Source: Skermanella aerolata KACC 11604
Lineage (GTDB): Bacteria; Pseudomonadota; Alphaproteobacteria; Azospirillales; Azospirillaceae
Assembly: GCF_000936425.1 (NCBI RefSeq)
Contig: NZ_AVFK01000012.1
Location: forward strand, 124,001 to 188,000
Length of the DNA stretch: 64,000 nucleotides
Direction of reading: 5' to 3'
This document shows, one piece after another, positions 37,066-46,545 of the stretch; the first letter of the stretch is position 1; each line of letters begins with the position of its first letter. The notes below the pieces were generated by a model, which saw only the letters and a program-made list of their open reading frames with translations, ran no database searches and had not been told where the DNA came from. Both the position numbers and the translations under genes were made by a program.

Positions 37066-37962
37066 TTGGCGAACGTGACCTTCAAGTCTCCGGTGATGGC
37101 GAAGGACGTCACCCTGTATGCGGTCGCCGGCGACCGCGGAACGCTCCTGGCGCTCGCCAAGGAGCACAAGCTTCCGATCCCCTTCGACTGCGGCGACGGC
37201 AATTGCGGCTCCTGCCTGGTGGAGATCAAGCACCTCGGCACCAACAAGCCCTATGGCCTTGCCCTGACCGAAAAAGAAAAGGAGATGCTGCGCCAGCTCG
37301 GCAAGATCACTCCGGCCGAGATCGAGAACGCCGAAACCAACGACATGCCGCCGCGCTACCGGCTGGCGTGCCAGTACTTCGTGCGCGACGAGGACATCGC
37401 CGTGATCTTCGCCGGCGACGAGACCCTGCCGAAGGCCCGGCCGGCCCTGTCCACCGCCGTCAAGTCCTACAAGGGCGGCCTCGAGATCGCCTCGGTCGAG
37501 GAGTTCCTGGGCTACGCCGTCAAGGTCGAGGAGGATGCCGCCATCCACTTCGAAGAGCTGGCGGTCGAAATGGCTAAGGTCGGCAACAAGGAGATCAGCG
37601 AGCTTTTCACCCAGCTGGGTGAATATTCGCGCCTGCACCTGGCCGAAGCCAAGAAGCGGGCGGGGTCGGTGGACGTATCATGCTTCATGCCCGGCGACCA
37701 CGTATGGCCCGATCTGGCGACACCGGAGCGGACCGCCCTGTGGGCGGGCGACCCCTCGCTGTCGCGTCTCGACGCCCTGAAGGCGGCGCTCCACGGCGAA
37801 AAGCTCGGCTTCGAGTTCTACCTGACCGTCGCCGGTCACACCAAGGACGCCGAGATCGAGACGCTGGCGAAGGAGTTCGTCAAGGAGGAGAGTGAGCACG
37901 TCGCCATCCTCGAGCGCTGGATCGAGCGTGAGGAAGCGGCCCGCAAGCTGGCGCTGGCATAA
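37066..37962 (+). CDS. 2Fe-2S ferredoxin fused to ferritin-like (rubrerythrin) domain
   Basis: A 298-residue fusion. Residues 1-110 form a plant-type ferredoxin with cluster ligands C42, C47, C50 and C102. Residues 135-295 form a ferritin-like four-helix domain with carboxylate/histidine ligands in EEDAAIHFEEL, EYSRLHLAEA, EKLGFEFY and EESEHVAIL. That arrangement suggests a di-iron peroxidase or oxygen-scavenging enzyme with its own electron donor attached. The TTG start follows AAAAGGA. Because it precedes a nitrate-respiration operon, protection under low oxygen is plausible. A helix between residues 110 and 135 links the domains. Confidence 0.82.
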   Translation: MANVTFKSPVMAKDVTLYAVAGDRGTLLALAKEHKLPIPFDCGDGNCGSCLVEIKHLGTNKPYGLALTEKEKEMLRQLGKITPAEIENAETNDMPPRYRLACQYFVRDEDIAVIFAGDETLPKARPALSTAVKSYKGGLEIASVEEFLGYAVKVEEDAAIHFEELAVEMAKVGNKEISELFTQLGEYSRLHLAEAKKRAGSVDVSCFMPGDHVWPDLATPERTALWAGDPSLSRLDALKAALHGEKLGFEFYLTVAGHTKDAEIETLAKEFVKEESEHVAILERWIEREEAARKLALA

Positions 37963-38045
37963 CGATCCGCTTCGGCGGCTACCGGGCGCGCTCAGGCGCG
38001 CCCGGCGTTCCCCGTCATGCCGGCATAACGCCAACCTAGAAAGTT

Positions 38046-38183
38046 ATACCAACGGCCTTAAATTGCGACCGGTCTGGAGCGTTAAATGTCGGGCTGAAGA
38101 GGCCCGACCTACGTCAGCGTGCTGTCGCCAAGCTACTTTTGTAGGTCGGGCCTCTTCAGCCCGACACTTCTGCCGGAACTCAC
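38046..38183. repeat. Palindromic TIR element, type A, copy 3 (right end missing)
   Basis: It begins ATACCAACGGCCTTAAATTG. Inverted arms GTCGGGCTGAAGAGGCCCGAC and the complement flank CTACGTCAGCGTGC. It ends near TGCCGGAACTCACC without the right terminal repeat. It lies 84 bases after the preceding gene. Confidence 0.83.
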
Positions 38184-38356
38184 CAGTCGGCTTCGACGCC
38201 GCTTCCACACAGCACCCATCAAGAAACCCGGCAGTAAAAGTCACCCATTCAACAATATCACTGCTAAATGCGTCACTTGATATTTATCAAGAGGCTAAAT
38301 TTTTCTTGCCGAAAACGGAGAATAGTGAGTAAATCGGCTCACTAACGTCCGGTGAT

Positions 38357-38370
38357 TTGATCCAAGTCAA
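38357..38370. promoter_or_regulatory. FNR/Dnr-type box of the nap operon
   Basis: TTGAT-CCAA-GTCAA matches the FNR/NNR consensus (TTGAT-N4-ATCAA) with one half-site change. It is 91 bases before the napE start, a normal activator distance. It implies oxygen- or nitric-oxide-responsive control. Confidence 0.7.
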
Positions 38371-38460
38371 TTTCTTCCCCGGCAACCCCGCTTACCAACA
38401 AATAAGACCAAACGAACTCACCTGAAGGGCCATGCCCTCCCGGTATGCGGAAGAGTGATC

Positions 38461-38691
38461 ATGCGTCCGAACCGCCCAGAATCCTCACCAGGATCATCCG
38501 ATGACATGGTGTATGCGTCCAAGTTCAAGGTCCCGGCCGACGCCGGGGCCAAGCGCCGGGAAATCACCATGTTCCTCGTCCTCGCCTTCGCGATCTGGCC
38601 GATCCTGGCCGTCGCCGTCGTAGGCGGCTACGGGTTCGCCGTCTGGATCTACCAGATGATCATGGGTCCTCCCGGACCACCGGCCGTCTGA
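38461..38691 (+). CDS. napE: Periplasmic nitrate reductase membrane protein NapE
   Basis: A 76-residue protein with one membrane span (MFLVLAFAIWPILAVAVVGG), the NapE signature. It is a small inner-membrane subunit of unclear function found first in many nap operons. The ATG at 38461 is preferred over a GTG two codons earlier. It is followed after 20 bases by napF and shares the transcript with napFDABC. Confidence 0.85.
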   Translation: MRPNRPESSPGSSDDMVYASKFKVPADAGAKRREITMFLVLAFAIWPILAVAVVGGYGFAVWIYQMIMGPPGPPAV

Positions 38692-38711
38692 TCGCGGATC
38701 GGTGACACCCA

Positions 38712-39224
38712 ATGACCTGCGATACAGTCGATATCCGGCGGAGAAACCTGCTGCGCGGTCGCGCACGCCCCTCCCGGCCGTCCATCCGGCCTCCGTGGTC
38801 CGACCAGAACAGCTTCACCTCCCTGTGCATCCGCTGCGGGAAGTGCGGTGAGGCCTGTCCGGAAGGCATCGTCGGCGCCGGCGACGGCGGTTTCCCCGAG
38901 ATCGACTTCCTGAAGGGCGAATGCACATTCTGCGGCGACTGCGCCGCCGCCTGCCCGGCACCTGTGTTCGGCGACACCGCCGGCAACCCCTGGAACGCCG
39001 TCGCGGCGGCCGGCGCCTCCTGCCTTTCGGCCCAGGGCATCACCTGCCGCAGTTGCCAGGACTCCTGTGACCAGTCCGCCATCCGTTTCGCGCTGGCCCC
39101 GGGCGGCATCGCCCGCGTCCTTGTCGACGGTCAAGCCTGCACCGGATGCGGCGCCTGCGTATCCACCTGCCCGGTCGGGGCGATCACCATCCAGTTGCAC
39201 GCGGGAGACGGACATGCCGCCTAA
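38712..39224 (+). CDS. napF: Ferredoxin-type protein NapF
   Basis: A 170-residue cytoplasmic iron-sulfur protein. An arginine-rich start (RRRNLLRGRARP) precedes four cysteine groups: CIRCGKCGEACP, CTFCGDCAAACP, CRSCQDSC and CTGCGACVSTCP. These bind 4Fe-4S clusters. NapF assists NapA maturation before Tat export. The stop overlaps the napD start by 11 bases. Confidence 0.92.
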   Translation: MTCDTVDIRRRNLLRGRARPSRPSIRPPWSDQNSFTSLCIRCGKCGEACPEGIVGAGDGGFPEIDFLKGECTFCGDCAAACPAPVFGDTAGNPWNAVAAAGASCLSAQGITCRSCQDSCDQSAIRFALAPGGIARVLVDGQACTGCGACVSTCPVGAITIQLHAGDGHAA

Positions 39225-39525
39225 GTCAAGGTCTGAGACGGAAAAGCGGATTCCATGGGGTGGCGAACTGCACATCGCGTCGCTGCTCGTGCATTTCCAG
39301 CCCTCGATGAGAGAGGCGGTCCACGCCGCCATCCTCGCCATGGAGGGCGCGGAAATTCACCTCGCCCAGGAAAGCAAGCTGGTGGTCACGGTCGAGGGGC
39401 CGCACGAAGGCTTCATCGCCGACCGCATGACCGCGATGCACCTGCTCGACGGCGTCCTGTCCGCCGTCCTGGTCTTTCATCAAGTCGAGCCCGCCGAACA
39501 CGAAGCGGCGCTGGCCACCGTCTGA
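39214..39525 (+). CDS. napD: Chaperone NapD
   Basis: A 103-residue cytoplasmic chaperone that binds the Tat signal peptide of NapA. It has the conserved LHIASLLVHFQP start of the NapD fold and the central EIHLAQESKLVVTVEGP segment. The ATG at 39214 lies within the end of napF and follows GGGAGACGG. napA begins 39 bases downstream. Confidence 0.9.
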   Translation: MPPKSRSETEKRIPWGGELHIASLLVHFQPSMREAVHAAILAMEGAEIHLAQESKLVVTVEGPHEGFIADRMTAMHLLDGVLSAVLVFHQVEPAEHEAALATV

Positions 39526-39564
39526 ATTTTCACAGCCGATTTTTAAGGAACAGGGGACCAACCC

Positions 39565-42057
39565 ATGTTGGATCGTCGGGATTTCATCAAGGCGCAGGCC
39601 GTGGCCGCCGCAGCCGCAGCGGGCGGCATCAGCGTCCCGGCTCTCGCGCAGTCGTCCATGGTCGCCGGGCAGGACGCCAAGCTCAAATGGTCCAAGGCGC
39701 CGTGCCGGTTCTGCGGCACCGGCTGCGGCGTGATGGTCGCGACCAAGGACAACCGCGTGGTCGCCACCCACGGCGACATCAAGGCGGAGGTCAATCGCGG
39801 CCTCAACTGCGTCAAGGGCTACTTCCTGTCCAAGATCATGTACGGCGAAGACCGCCTGACCACGCCGCTGCTGCGCATGCGCGACGGCAAATACCATAAG
39901 GAGGGCGAGTTCCAGCCCGTTTCCTGGGACCGGGCCTTCGACGAGATGGCCAGCCAGTGGAAACGGGTGATCAAGGAGAAGGGACCCGACGCCGTCGGGA
40001 TGTTCGGCTCCGGCCAGTGGACGATCTGGGAAGGCTACGCCGCCACCAAGCTGATGCGCGCCGGTTTCCGGACCAACAACCTCGATCCCAATGCCCGGCA
40101 TTGCATGGCCTCGGCGGCGGTTGGCTTCATGCGCACCTTCGGCATGGACGAGCCGATGGGCTGCTACGACGACATCGAGCACGCCGACGCCTTCGTGCTC
40201 TGGGGCTCCAACATGGCGGAGATGCACCCGATCCTGTGGACCCGGATCACCGACCGCCGCTTGTCGGCTCCGCACGTCAAGGTCGGCGTGCTCTCCACCT
40301 TCGAGCACCGCAGCTTCGAGCTGGCCGATATCCCGATGATCTTCAAGCCAAGCACCGACTTGGCGATCATGAACTTCATCGCCAACCACATCATCCAGAC
40401 CGGCCGGGTAAACCAGGACTTCGTGGCCAAGCATTGCAGCTTCCGCCTAGGCCAGAAGGACATCGGCTACGGCCTCCGTCCGGAACACGTACTGGAAACG
40501 AGCGCCGCCAACTCCAAGACTCCCGCCGACAGCACGCCGATAGACTTCGAGCAGTTCGCCAAGTTCGTCAGCGACTACACGGTGGAGAAGGCGTCCGAAC
40601 TGAGCGGCGTTCCCAAGGAACGGCTGATCGCTCTGGCGGAACTCTACGCCGATCCCAAGACCAAGGTCATGTCGCTGTGGACCATGGGTTTCAACCAGCA
40701 TGTCCGGGGCGTCTGGGCCAACCACATGGTCTACAACATCCACCTGCTGACCGGTAAGATCTCGGAACCGGGCAACAGCCCGTTCTCGTTGACCGGCCAG
40801 CCCTCCGCCTGCGGCACGGCGCGCGAGGTCGGGACCTTCGCCCACCGGCTGCCCGCCGACATGGTGGTCACCAATCCCGCCCACCGCGAACACGCGGAGG
40901 AGATCTGGAAGATCCCGCACGGCCTGCTGCCCGCCAAGGTCGGCTATCACGCCGTCCTGATGGACCGGATGCTCAAGGACGGCAAGCTCAACGCCTTCTG
41001 GATCATGGTCAACAACAACCTCCAGGCGGCGCCGAACAGCGATAACGAGACATGGCCCGGCTACAGGAACCCGGCCAACTTCATCGTCGTCTCCGACGCC
41101 TATCCGACCGTCACGGCGGCTGCCGCCGACCTAATCCTGCCGGCGGCGATGTGGGTCGAGAAGGAAGGCGCCTACGGCAACGCCGAGCGGCGCACCCATT
41201 TCTGGCACCAGCTCGTCGATGCGCCGGGCGAGGCGCGCTCCGACCTGTGGCAGTTGATGGAGTTCTCCAAGCGGTTCACCACCGACGAGGTCTGGCCCAA
41301 GGAAACCCTGGACGCCCACCCCGAGTATCGCGGCAAGACCCTGTTCGACGTGCTCTACCGCAACGGCACCGTCGACCGCTTCCCGGCAGCGGAAACCAAT
41401 CCTGACTACGAGAACCGCGAGGCCAAGGCCTTCGGCTTCTACCCCCAGAAAGGCCTGTTCGAGGAATACGCCGCCTTCGGGCGCGGTCACGGCCACGATC
41501 TGGCGCCGTTCGACATGTACCACGAAGCGCGCGGCCTGCGCTGGCCGGTGGTCGAGGGCAAGGAAACCCTGTGGCGCTACCGCGAGGGCCTGGACCCCTA
41601 CGTCAAGGCCGGCGAAGGGCTGAAGTTCTACGGCAACCCGGACGGCAGGGCCAATATCTTCGCCTTGCCCTATGAACCGGCGGCCGAGTCTCCAGATCAG
41701 GAATTCGATCTCTGGCTGGTCACCGGCCGCGTGCTGGAGCACTGGCATTCCGGCTCCATGACGATGCGCGTGCCAGAGCTTTACAAGGCGATGCCGATGG
41801 CGCTGGTCTACATGCACCTGGACGACGCCAAGGACAGGGGCCTGCGGCGCGGGTCGGAGGTCAAGGTGATGTCCAGGCGCGGTGAAATGCTAACCCGCGT
41901 GGAAACGCGCGGCCGCAACAAGCCGCCGCGCGGCGTGGTCTTCGTCCCCTGGTTCGACAGCGCCCGGCTGATCAACAAGGTCACGCTCGACGCCACCGAT
42001 CCCATCAGCAAGCAGACCGACTTCAAGAAATGCGCCGTCAAGATCGTCGCGGCATAA
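39565..42057 (+). CDS. napA: Periplasmic nitrate reductase catalytic subunit NapA
   Basis: An 830-residue molybdopterin guanine dinucleotide enzyme that reduces nitrate to nitrite in the periplasm. Its Tat signal is [12 protein letters not shown] (residues 4-15). The 4Fe-4S ligands are C47, C50, C54 and C82, and the Mo ligand is Cys180 (NARHCMASA). Conserved MGD-binding stretches include [10 protein letters not shown] and [15 protein letters not shown]. Length is standard. It is followed by napB with 14 bases between, and a good AAGGAAGGG precedes the napB start. Electrons reach it through NapC and NapB from the quinol pool. Confidence 0.97.
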   Translation: MLDRRDFIKAQAVAAAAAAGGISVPALAQSSMVAGQDAKLKWSKAPCRFCGTGCGVMVATKDNRVVATHGDIKAEVNRGLNCVKGYFLSKIMYGEDRLTTPLLRMRDGKYHKEGEFQPVSWDRAFDEMASQWKRVIKEKGPDAVGMFGSGQWTIWEGYAATKLMRAGFRTNNLDPNARHCMASAAVGFMRTFGMDEPMGCYDDIEHADAFVLWGSNMAEMHPILWTRITDRRLSAPHVKVGVLSTFEHRSFELADIPMIFKPSTDLAIMNFIANHIIQTGRVNQDFVAKHCSFRLGQKDIGYGLRPEHVLETSAANSKTPADSTPIDFEQFAKFVSDYTVEKASELSGVPKERLIALAELYADPKTKVMSLWTMGFNQHVRGVWANHMVYNIHLLTGKISEPGNSPFSLTGQPSACGTAREVGTFAHRLPADMVVTNPAHREHAEEIWKIPHGLLPAKVGYHAVLMDRMLKDGKLNAFWIMVNNNLQAAPNSDNETWPGYRNPANFIVVSDAYPTVTAAAADLILPAAMWVEKEGAYGNAERRTHFWHQLVDAPGEARSDLWQLMEFSKRFTTDEVWPKETLDAHPEYRGKTLFDVLYRNGTVDRFPAAETNPDYENREAKAFGFYPQKGLFEEYAAFGRGHGHDLAPFDMYHEARGLRWPVVEGKETLWRYREGLDPYVKAGEGLKFYGNPDGRANIFALPYEPAAESPDQEFDLWLVTGRVLEHWHSGSMTMRVPELYKAMPMALVYMHLDDAKDRGLRRGSEVKVMSRRGEMLTRVETRGRNKPPRGVVFVPWFDSARLINKVTLDATDPISKQTDFKKCAVKIVAA

Positions 42058-42071
42058 GGAAGGGCTGAATC

Positions 42072-42575
42072 ATGCGTCTCTACCACTTAGCCTTGCTCGC
42101 GGCGCTGCCCTGCCTCCTGGTCCCGGCGCTCCTGTCCGCCCAGAACACCGGCAGCGTGAACACCGGCAGCGTCAAGATCGACTCGCCCTTCCGCCCGCCG
42201 GTCCAGTTCACCGATGAGGTGACGCCGCCACAGATCCCGGCCGACGTCACCGACGACCGCCGCGTCGCCCGCAACTATCCGGAACAGCCCCCCGTCATCC
42301 CGCACAATGTCCGGGACTATCAACTGAACCTGAACACCAACCGCTGCCTGACCTGCCATAGCCGCCAGTACACGGAAGCCGTTCAGGCGCCGATGATCAG
42401 CATCACCCACTACCTAGACCGTGAAGGCCAGACGCTGGGCGCCGTGTCGCCACGCCGGTACTTCTGCATGCAGTGCCACGTCCCGCAGACCACGGCCCAG
42501 CCGCTCGTGCCCAACACCTTTCAGACCATCGACAGCATGATCAGCCGCCCGTCTGCCGGAGGTGCTGGGCAATGA
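42072..42575 (+). CDS. napB: Periplasmic nitrate reductase di-haem cytochrome NapB
   Basis: A 167-residue exported cytochrome. The signal peptide is at residues 4-24 ([20 protein letters not shown]). Two haem sites are CLTCH (near residue 94) and CMQCH (near residue 134). A duplicated short segment ([11 protein letters not shown]) follows the signal cleavage site. NapB passes electrons to NapA. Its stop overlaps the napC start (ATGA). Confidence 0.94.
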   Translation: MRLYHLALLAALPCLLVPALLSAQNTGSVNTGSVKIDSPFRPPVQFTDEVTPPQIPADVTDDRRVARNYPEQPPVIPHNVRDYQLNLNTNRCLTCHSRQYTEAVQAPMISITHYLDREGQTLGAVSPRRYFCMQCHVPQTTAQPLVPNTFQTIDSMISRPSAGGAGQ

Positions 42576-43231
42576 GACTGAAGCTGCCCGAGTTCCTGCT
42601 GCGCCCTTGGCGCACGCTCTCAAGCCCCAGCCGGTATCTGAGCCTCGGCTTCCTGACGCTCGGCGGCTTCGCCGCCGGCGTCATCTTCTGGGGCGGTTTC
42701 AACACCGTGCTGGAAGCGACCAACCAGGAGCAATTCTGCGTCGGCTGCCACGAGATGAATACCAACGTCTACGAGGAGTTGAAGCAGACCATCCACTTCA
42801 CCAACCGCTCCGGCGTCCGCGCGACCTGTCCCGACTGCCACGTCCCCCATGAATGGACCGACAAGATCGCCCGCAAGATGCAGGCGTCGAAGGAAGTCTG
42901 GGGCAAGATCTTCGGCACCATCAACACGCGCGACAAGTTCGTGGCGATGCGCCGCGAACTGGCCGAGCACGAATGGGCGCGGCTCAAGGCCAACAACTCA
43001 CTCGAATGCCGCAACTGCCACTCGACCGAATCGATGGACATCACCAAACAAGGCGCCAGGGCCGCCCGAGTCCACGAGCGCTACCTGTTCACGGGAGAAC
43101 GCACCTGCATCGACTGCCACAAGGGCATCGCGCACCAGTTGCCCAACATGGATGGTGTTCAGCCCGGCTGGAGCGAAGTCAGTTCCGAGAAGGGGACGAT
43201 CGGGCACTGGCTGGCGGGAGAGGTGAAGTAG
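42572..43231 (+). CDS. napC: Membrane tetra-haem quinol dehydrogenase NapC
   Basis: A 219-residue NapC/NirT protein. One N-terminal membrane helix ([19 protein letters not shown], residues 23-41) precedes four haem motifs (CVGCH, CPDCH, CRNCH, CIDCH). It oxidises quinol and reduces NapB. The four-base overlap with napB implies coupled translation. napG and napH are absent, as in Paracoccus-type operons. Confidence 0.94.
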   Translation: MRLKLPEFLLRPWRTLSSPSRYLSLGFLTLGGFAAGVIFWGGFNTVLEATNQEQFCVGCHEMNTNVYEELKQTIHFTNRSGVRATCPDCHVPHEWTDKIARKMQASKEVWGKIFGTINTRDKFVAMRRELAEHEWARLKANNSLECRNCHSTESMDITKQGARAARVHERYLFTGERTCIDCHKGIAHQLPNMDGVQPGWSEVSSEKGTIGHWLAGEVK

Positions 43232-43249
43232 CGGCGATAGCATTTAGAA

Positions 43250-43293
43250 TTGACTAGTGATTTCCGGCAGAGAAGTCGGAAATCACTAGTCAA
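43250..43293. terminator. Hairpin after the nap operon
   Basis: A perfect 17-bp stem TTGACTAGTGATTTCCG / CGGAAATCACTAGTCAA has a 10-base loop followed by ATTT. It lies 19 bases after napC and adjacent to the convergent toxin remnant, so it may serve both. The AT-rich composition is unlike the GC-rich stems elsewhere. Confidence 0.6.
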
Positions 43294-43296
43294 ATT

Positions 43297-43587
43297 TCAG
43301 TTCCCGCTGGCATCAGGCCATTGCTGAGCACCATGCAGTATGCGCAAGATGATGACCGATGATTTGTCATAACGATAGATCATCAAATATTGCGTTCCTG
43401 AGATTACCAGTTCGCGAGTGCCTGAAACACGGCCAAGGCGGCCGATATTCATATATTGCAATAATTAGCTGGCTTTCTCTTCAAACACATTGTCCAAATG
43501 CTCGGCGGCCCGTGGATTATCGGCTTCGATATGATCGTAAATTTTATGGCGGTCGGCTATGGCAGTCCTGGTCCAAGTCAGTTTCAA
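43297..43587 (-). pseudogene. RelE/ParE-type toxin gene with in-frame stop
   Basis: Reading the minus strand from TTG 43587 gives a protein-like frame (KLTWTRTAIADRHKIYDHIE...HLDNVFEEKAS). A TAA stop is met at 43465-43467, codon 41. The same frame then resumes without shift: NIGRLGRVSGTRELVISGTQ, then YLMIYRYDKSSVIILRILH and GAQQWPDASGN, ending at 43297. The second half carries the strongly conserved GTRELV...YRY...ILRVLHGAQ-type ParE core. Full length would be 96 residues, normal for the family. The start overlaps the antitoxin stop (TTGA). A single nonsense codon has apparently inactivated the toxin, unless the base is a sequencing error. Confidence 0.8.
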
Positions 43588-43883
43588 GATTTCGCGCCGT
43601 CAAGTCTGCGTAAAGTTTCGGCTCGCCGCGCTGCGAAGGTCGCATTTACCTCATCGGCGGATACGACCCTGCCAGCATCGGCATCTTCGATGCCTGCCTG
43701 CACCTGACGCCGGAACCATGGATCATATCCTTGCTCGTCCCCCTGACGGCCAACGTAGTCGCGCATAAAATCGCGCAGCAACTGCGCGCCCGTGCGGTCG
43801 TGCGCTTTCGCTGCCGCGGTGAAAGCTGCTTTCAACTCGTCCTCGACGCGGAAAGTGAAGGTCGCATCCGGCATGTTCGACAT
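43584..43883 (-). CDS. Antitoxin, ribbon-helix-helix type (RelB/ParD-like)
   Basis: A 99-residue antitoxin. The ATG at 43883 gives MSNMPDATFTFRVEDELKAA, a typical RHH DNA-binding start, followed by FTAAAKAHDRTGAQLLRDFMRD. The C-terminal toxin-neutralising part is EVNATFAARRAETLRRLDG. It overlaps the following toxin frame by 4 bases, the usual antitoxin-first order. It appears intact although the toxin is broken. It could repress its own promoter upstream. Confidence 0.82.
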   Translation of the reverse strand: MSNMPDATFTFRVEDELKAAFTAAAKAHDRTGAQLLRDFMRDYVGRQGDEQGYDPWFRRQVQAGIEDADAGRVVSADEVNATFAARRAETLRRLDGAKS

Positions 43884-44040
43884 CCTGATGTGTTTTCCAG
43901 ACAGTACCATGTAACACATTTTTCGATCACGATCCATCCACCGTTTCCGCTTTAGACCGACCTACAGCGGAAACGTCTTTACCAGGCAGCTTTATCAAGT
44001 CGCAGTATTACTTGTTCACTTTTATAGGAAGCTGTCCGCC

Positions 44041-44235
44041 TCACGACTCGGACTTCTTCTCCTTCCGGATCGCCTTCCCGTCGCCGCCGGTAATGACGCC
44101 GCCTGGCATCTCGTCACCGCCTAGCCCCGGCGCTCCGATATCCGGCAGGCCGGCGGGCGGATCGTCGGTGTTGATCGTCAGATCGTCGCTGTCTTTCTTC
44201 CCATCGGTTTTATCCGATTTGATGCTCGCGTTCAC
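44041..44235 (-). CDS. Small disordered hydrophilic protein, 64 residues
   Basis: The GTG at 44235 follows a strong AGGAGAG. The product is rich in Lys, Asp, Ser, Gly and Pro (KSDKTDGKKDSDDLTINTDDP; ending IRKEKKSES) with no hydrophobic core, so it is probably intrinsically disordered. Function unknown. The 284 bases to its left end at 44577 hold no other clear gene. Confidence 0.5.
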   Translation of the reverse strand: MNASIKSDKTDGKKDSDDLTINTDDPPAGLPDIGAPGLGGDEMPGGVITGGDGKAIRKEKKSES

Positions 44236-44576
44236 CTGATCTCTCCTGTTGCTTTTTCCCGTTGAACACCTGTCTGGAACAACAGACGGCAAGCCGAACC
44301 ATCACGATCCGCAACGATTGACGGCGTTCCCGATCTAGGATAAGTGTCCTTCCGTCAACACCCGAACCATGTCCGCCATTTCCATCCGCTGAAGCCTCGG
44401 CGGAAACGCATTCGCATATCCGCATACTGGAGACCGCAGAATCATGACACCTGCTTACATTTACGCACGCGAGGGGCATGTGAACATTCTTCCATGGGCA
44501 GGGCGGTTTCCGCTTGAAGGACATCCGGGTCAGCACCAATTACCATCCATGCAGATGGTGAGAGGATGGAAATGAG

Positions 44577-44996
44577 ATGGCCAACAACGTAACTGACATC
44601 AGATCGAAGGCGACCGACAGCGAGAAGATCACGATCAATCTCGGCTACGTGGACCTTGGCCACGTCGATCTCCTGGTGCAGGAAGGGTTCTATTCCAACC
44701 GCACCGACTTCATCCGGACCGCCATCCGCAATCAGATCGAACGGCACTCGGACGTGGTCCGGCAGGCCGTGACCCGCAAAAGCGTCGATCTCGGCCTCCG
44801 CACCTTCACCCGCGAGGATCTTGAAGCGGCGAAGGAAGCGGGGCAGATGCTCGACGTCCGCGTCCTTGGGCTCGCAACCATCTCCCCCGACGTAACGCCC
44901 GAACTCGCCCGAGCCACTATCGCCTCCCTGACCGTGCTGGGGGCGCTGCACGCCAGCGCCGCCGTCAAGGCCGCCCTGGCAGACCGCATCAAATAG
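44577..44996 (+). CDS. CopG/ribbon-helix-helix regulator upstream of a PHB-depolymerase gene
   Basis: A 139-residue protein. Its N-terminal half resembles RHH DNA-binding proteins (KITINLGYVDLGHVDLLVQE, then FYSNRTDFIRTAIRNQIERH). The C-terminal half (residues 85-139) is of unknown type and rich in alanine and threonine. A strong AGAGGATGGAAA precedes the ATG. It is 130 bases before the esterase gene, and such a pairing suggests it controls depolymerase expression or PHA-granule proteins. That role is inferred from context only. Confidence 0.72.
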   Translation: MANNVTDIRSKATDSEKITINLGYVDLGHVDLLVQEGFYSNRTDFIRTAIRNQIERHSDVVRQAVTRKSVDLGLRTFTREDLEAAKEAGQMLDVRVLGLATISPDVTPELARATIASLTVLGALHASAAVKAALADRIK

Positions 44997-45128
44997 TCGC
45001 TTCCGGCGGCACCACGCGCCGCCGGCCCCGACACCGACCGAACCCAGCAGCGGGAGACGGCATCGTCCCTCGACCAGAGGACCTGCGCCCTCTCCCAAGC
45101 CCGCTTGCAAGCTTTGAAAGGCTTTGAC

Positions 45129-46454
45129 ATGTCCAACAGAATGTCCCTCGGAATGGCGGAAGCGACCCGCCTCACCTCGACCGGTAACCTCGCCGAAGCT
45201 ACCGCCCTGATCCAGCGCCTGCTCCAGGGCGGCGACATCCCGGAGCCGGCGCACACCGGCCCCGCTTCGACCGCCAACTCTTCGACCATCATCGACGTGG
45301 AGCCGGTCGTTCTCGACGACGCCGAGCCGCAGCCCGCGACCAAGGCCAAAGCCGCCAAACCCGCTGCCGAACCGGCCTCCGGTTTCACCGGCAAGTTCTA
45401 CCCGAAGCCCCGTACCGGTCTTGCCGAAACGTTGCGGGATCTCGCCGCCCGCGCCAAGACAGCCCAGTTCGACGCCGGCCAGTTCGACATCAGTAAGTTC
45501 GACATCGGTAAGTTCGATATCGGCAACTTCGATATCGGCGGCCTGAGCGGCCTCAACGGCTTGGGCGGCGCCGGTCTGCGCCCAGCAGCCGAGCCGCTGC
45601 CCGACGGCGCGTCGTTCACCACGGCGACCTTCACCAACCAGGCCGGTAGCCGCGACTACAAGCTCTACGTCCCGGCCAAGCGGACCGCCGAGCCGATGCC
45701 GCTGGTCGTCATGCTGCACGGCTGCACCCAGTCGCCCGACGACTTCGCCGCCGGAACCCGCATGAACGCACTGGCCGAGGAGCACGGCTGCATCGTCGTC
45801 TACCCGCAGCAGCCGTCGTCGGCCAACGCGCAGAAGTGCTGGAACTGGTTCACCCCCAACGATCAGGGCCGCGACCGGGGCGAACCGTCGATCATTGCCG
45901 GGATCACGCGCCAGATCATCGCCGAGCATCCGGTCGATGCCACCCGCGTCTATGTCGCCGGTCTGTCGGCCGGCGGTGCGGCGGCCGCGATCATGGGTGC
46001 GGCTTATCCCGAGCTCTACGCCGCGGTCTGCGTCCATTCCGGCTTGCCGGTCGGCGCCGCCCGCGACATCCCCTCCGCCTTCGCCGCGATGCGTCAGGGG
46101 GGAGGGAGCACGGGATCTGCCGGCACCCGCCCTGTCCCGACCATCGTCTTCCACGGCGATAAGGACTCCACGGTCAACCTCCGCAATGGCGACGCGGTGG
46201 TTGCCCAAGCCAAGGCCTCGGCGTCCGGTTTGACATCCAAGGTGGAGAGCGGGCAGGCGACCGCGCCCGGCGGCCACGGCTACAGCCGCACGGTCCACGC
46301 CGACGCTTCCGGCAAGGCGCTGTGCGAGCAGTGGACGATCAAGGGTGCCGGTCACGCCTGGGCGGGCGGCAGCCCGTCCGGTTCCTACACCGATCCGCGC
46401 GGACCGGACGCCTCGCGCGAGATGCTGCGTTTCTTCTCCGAACACAGCCTCTGA
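45129..46454 (+). CDS. PHB depolymerase family esterase with FDIG pentapeptide repeat
   Basis: A 441-residue alpha/beta-hydrolase. Residues 175-430 hold the PHB-depolymerase esterase domain: oxyanion HGCTQS, lipase box GLSAGG (Ser near 281), Asp in FHGDKDSTV and His in GAGHAWAGG. The N-terminus has an Ala/Pro linker and then a five-residue repeat (QFDAG-QFDIS-KFDIG-KFDIG-NFDIG, about residues 117-141). No signal peptide is visible, so it may be an intracellular granule enzyme. The repeat could be an attachment helix to PHA granules. It follows the RHH gene and ends before a strong terminator. Confidence 0.86.
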   Translation: MSNRMSLGMAEATRLTSTGNLAEATALIQRLLQGGDIPEPAHTGPASTANSSTIIDVEPVVLDDAEPQPATKAKAAKPAAEPASGFTGKFYPKPRTGLAETLRDLAARAKTAQFDAGQFDISKFDIGKFDIGNFDIGGLSGLNGLGGAGLRPAAEPLPDGASFTTATFTNQAGSRDYKLYVPAKRTAEPMPLVVMLHGCTQSPDDFAAGTRMNALAEEHGCIVVYPQQPSSANAQKCWNWFTPNDQGRDRGEPSIIAGITRQIIAEHPVDATRVYVAGLSAGGAAAAIMGAAYPELYAAVCVHSGLPVGAARDIPSAFAAMRQGGGSTGSAGTRPVPTIVFHGDKDSTVNLRNGDAVVAQAKASASGLTSKVESGQATAPGGHGYSRTVHADASGKALCEQWTIKGAGHAWAGGSPSGSYTDPRGPDASREMLRFFSEHSL

Positions 46455-46490
46455 GCTTCACCACGCTTCAGAGACCGATCGATCGACCTT

Positions 46491-46519
46491 GGGCCGCGGG
46501 AAACCGCGGCCCTTTTATT
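46491..46519 (+). terminator. Rho-independent terminator of the esterase gene
   Basis: A GC stem GGGCCGCGG / CCGCGGCCC with a GAAA loop is followed by TTTTATTAT. It is placed 36 bases after the esterase stop and before a convergent gene. Confidence 0.92.
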
Positions 46520-46545
46520 ATGTGGGGATCTCCATGACCGCCGGT

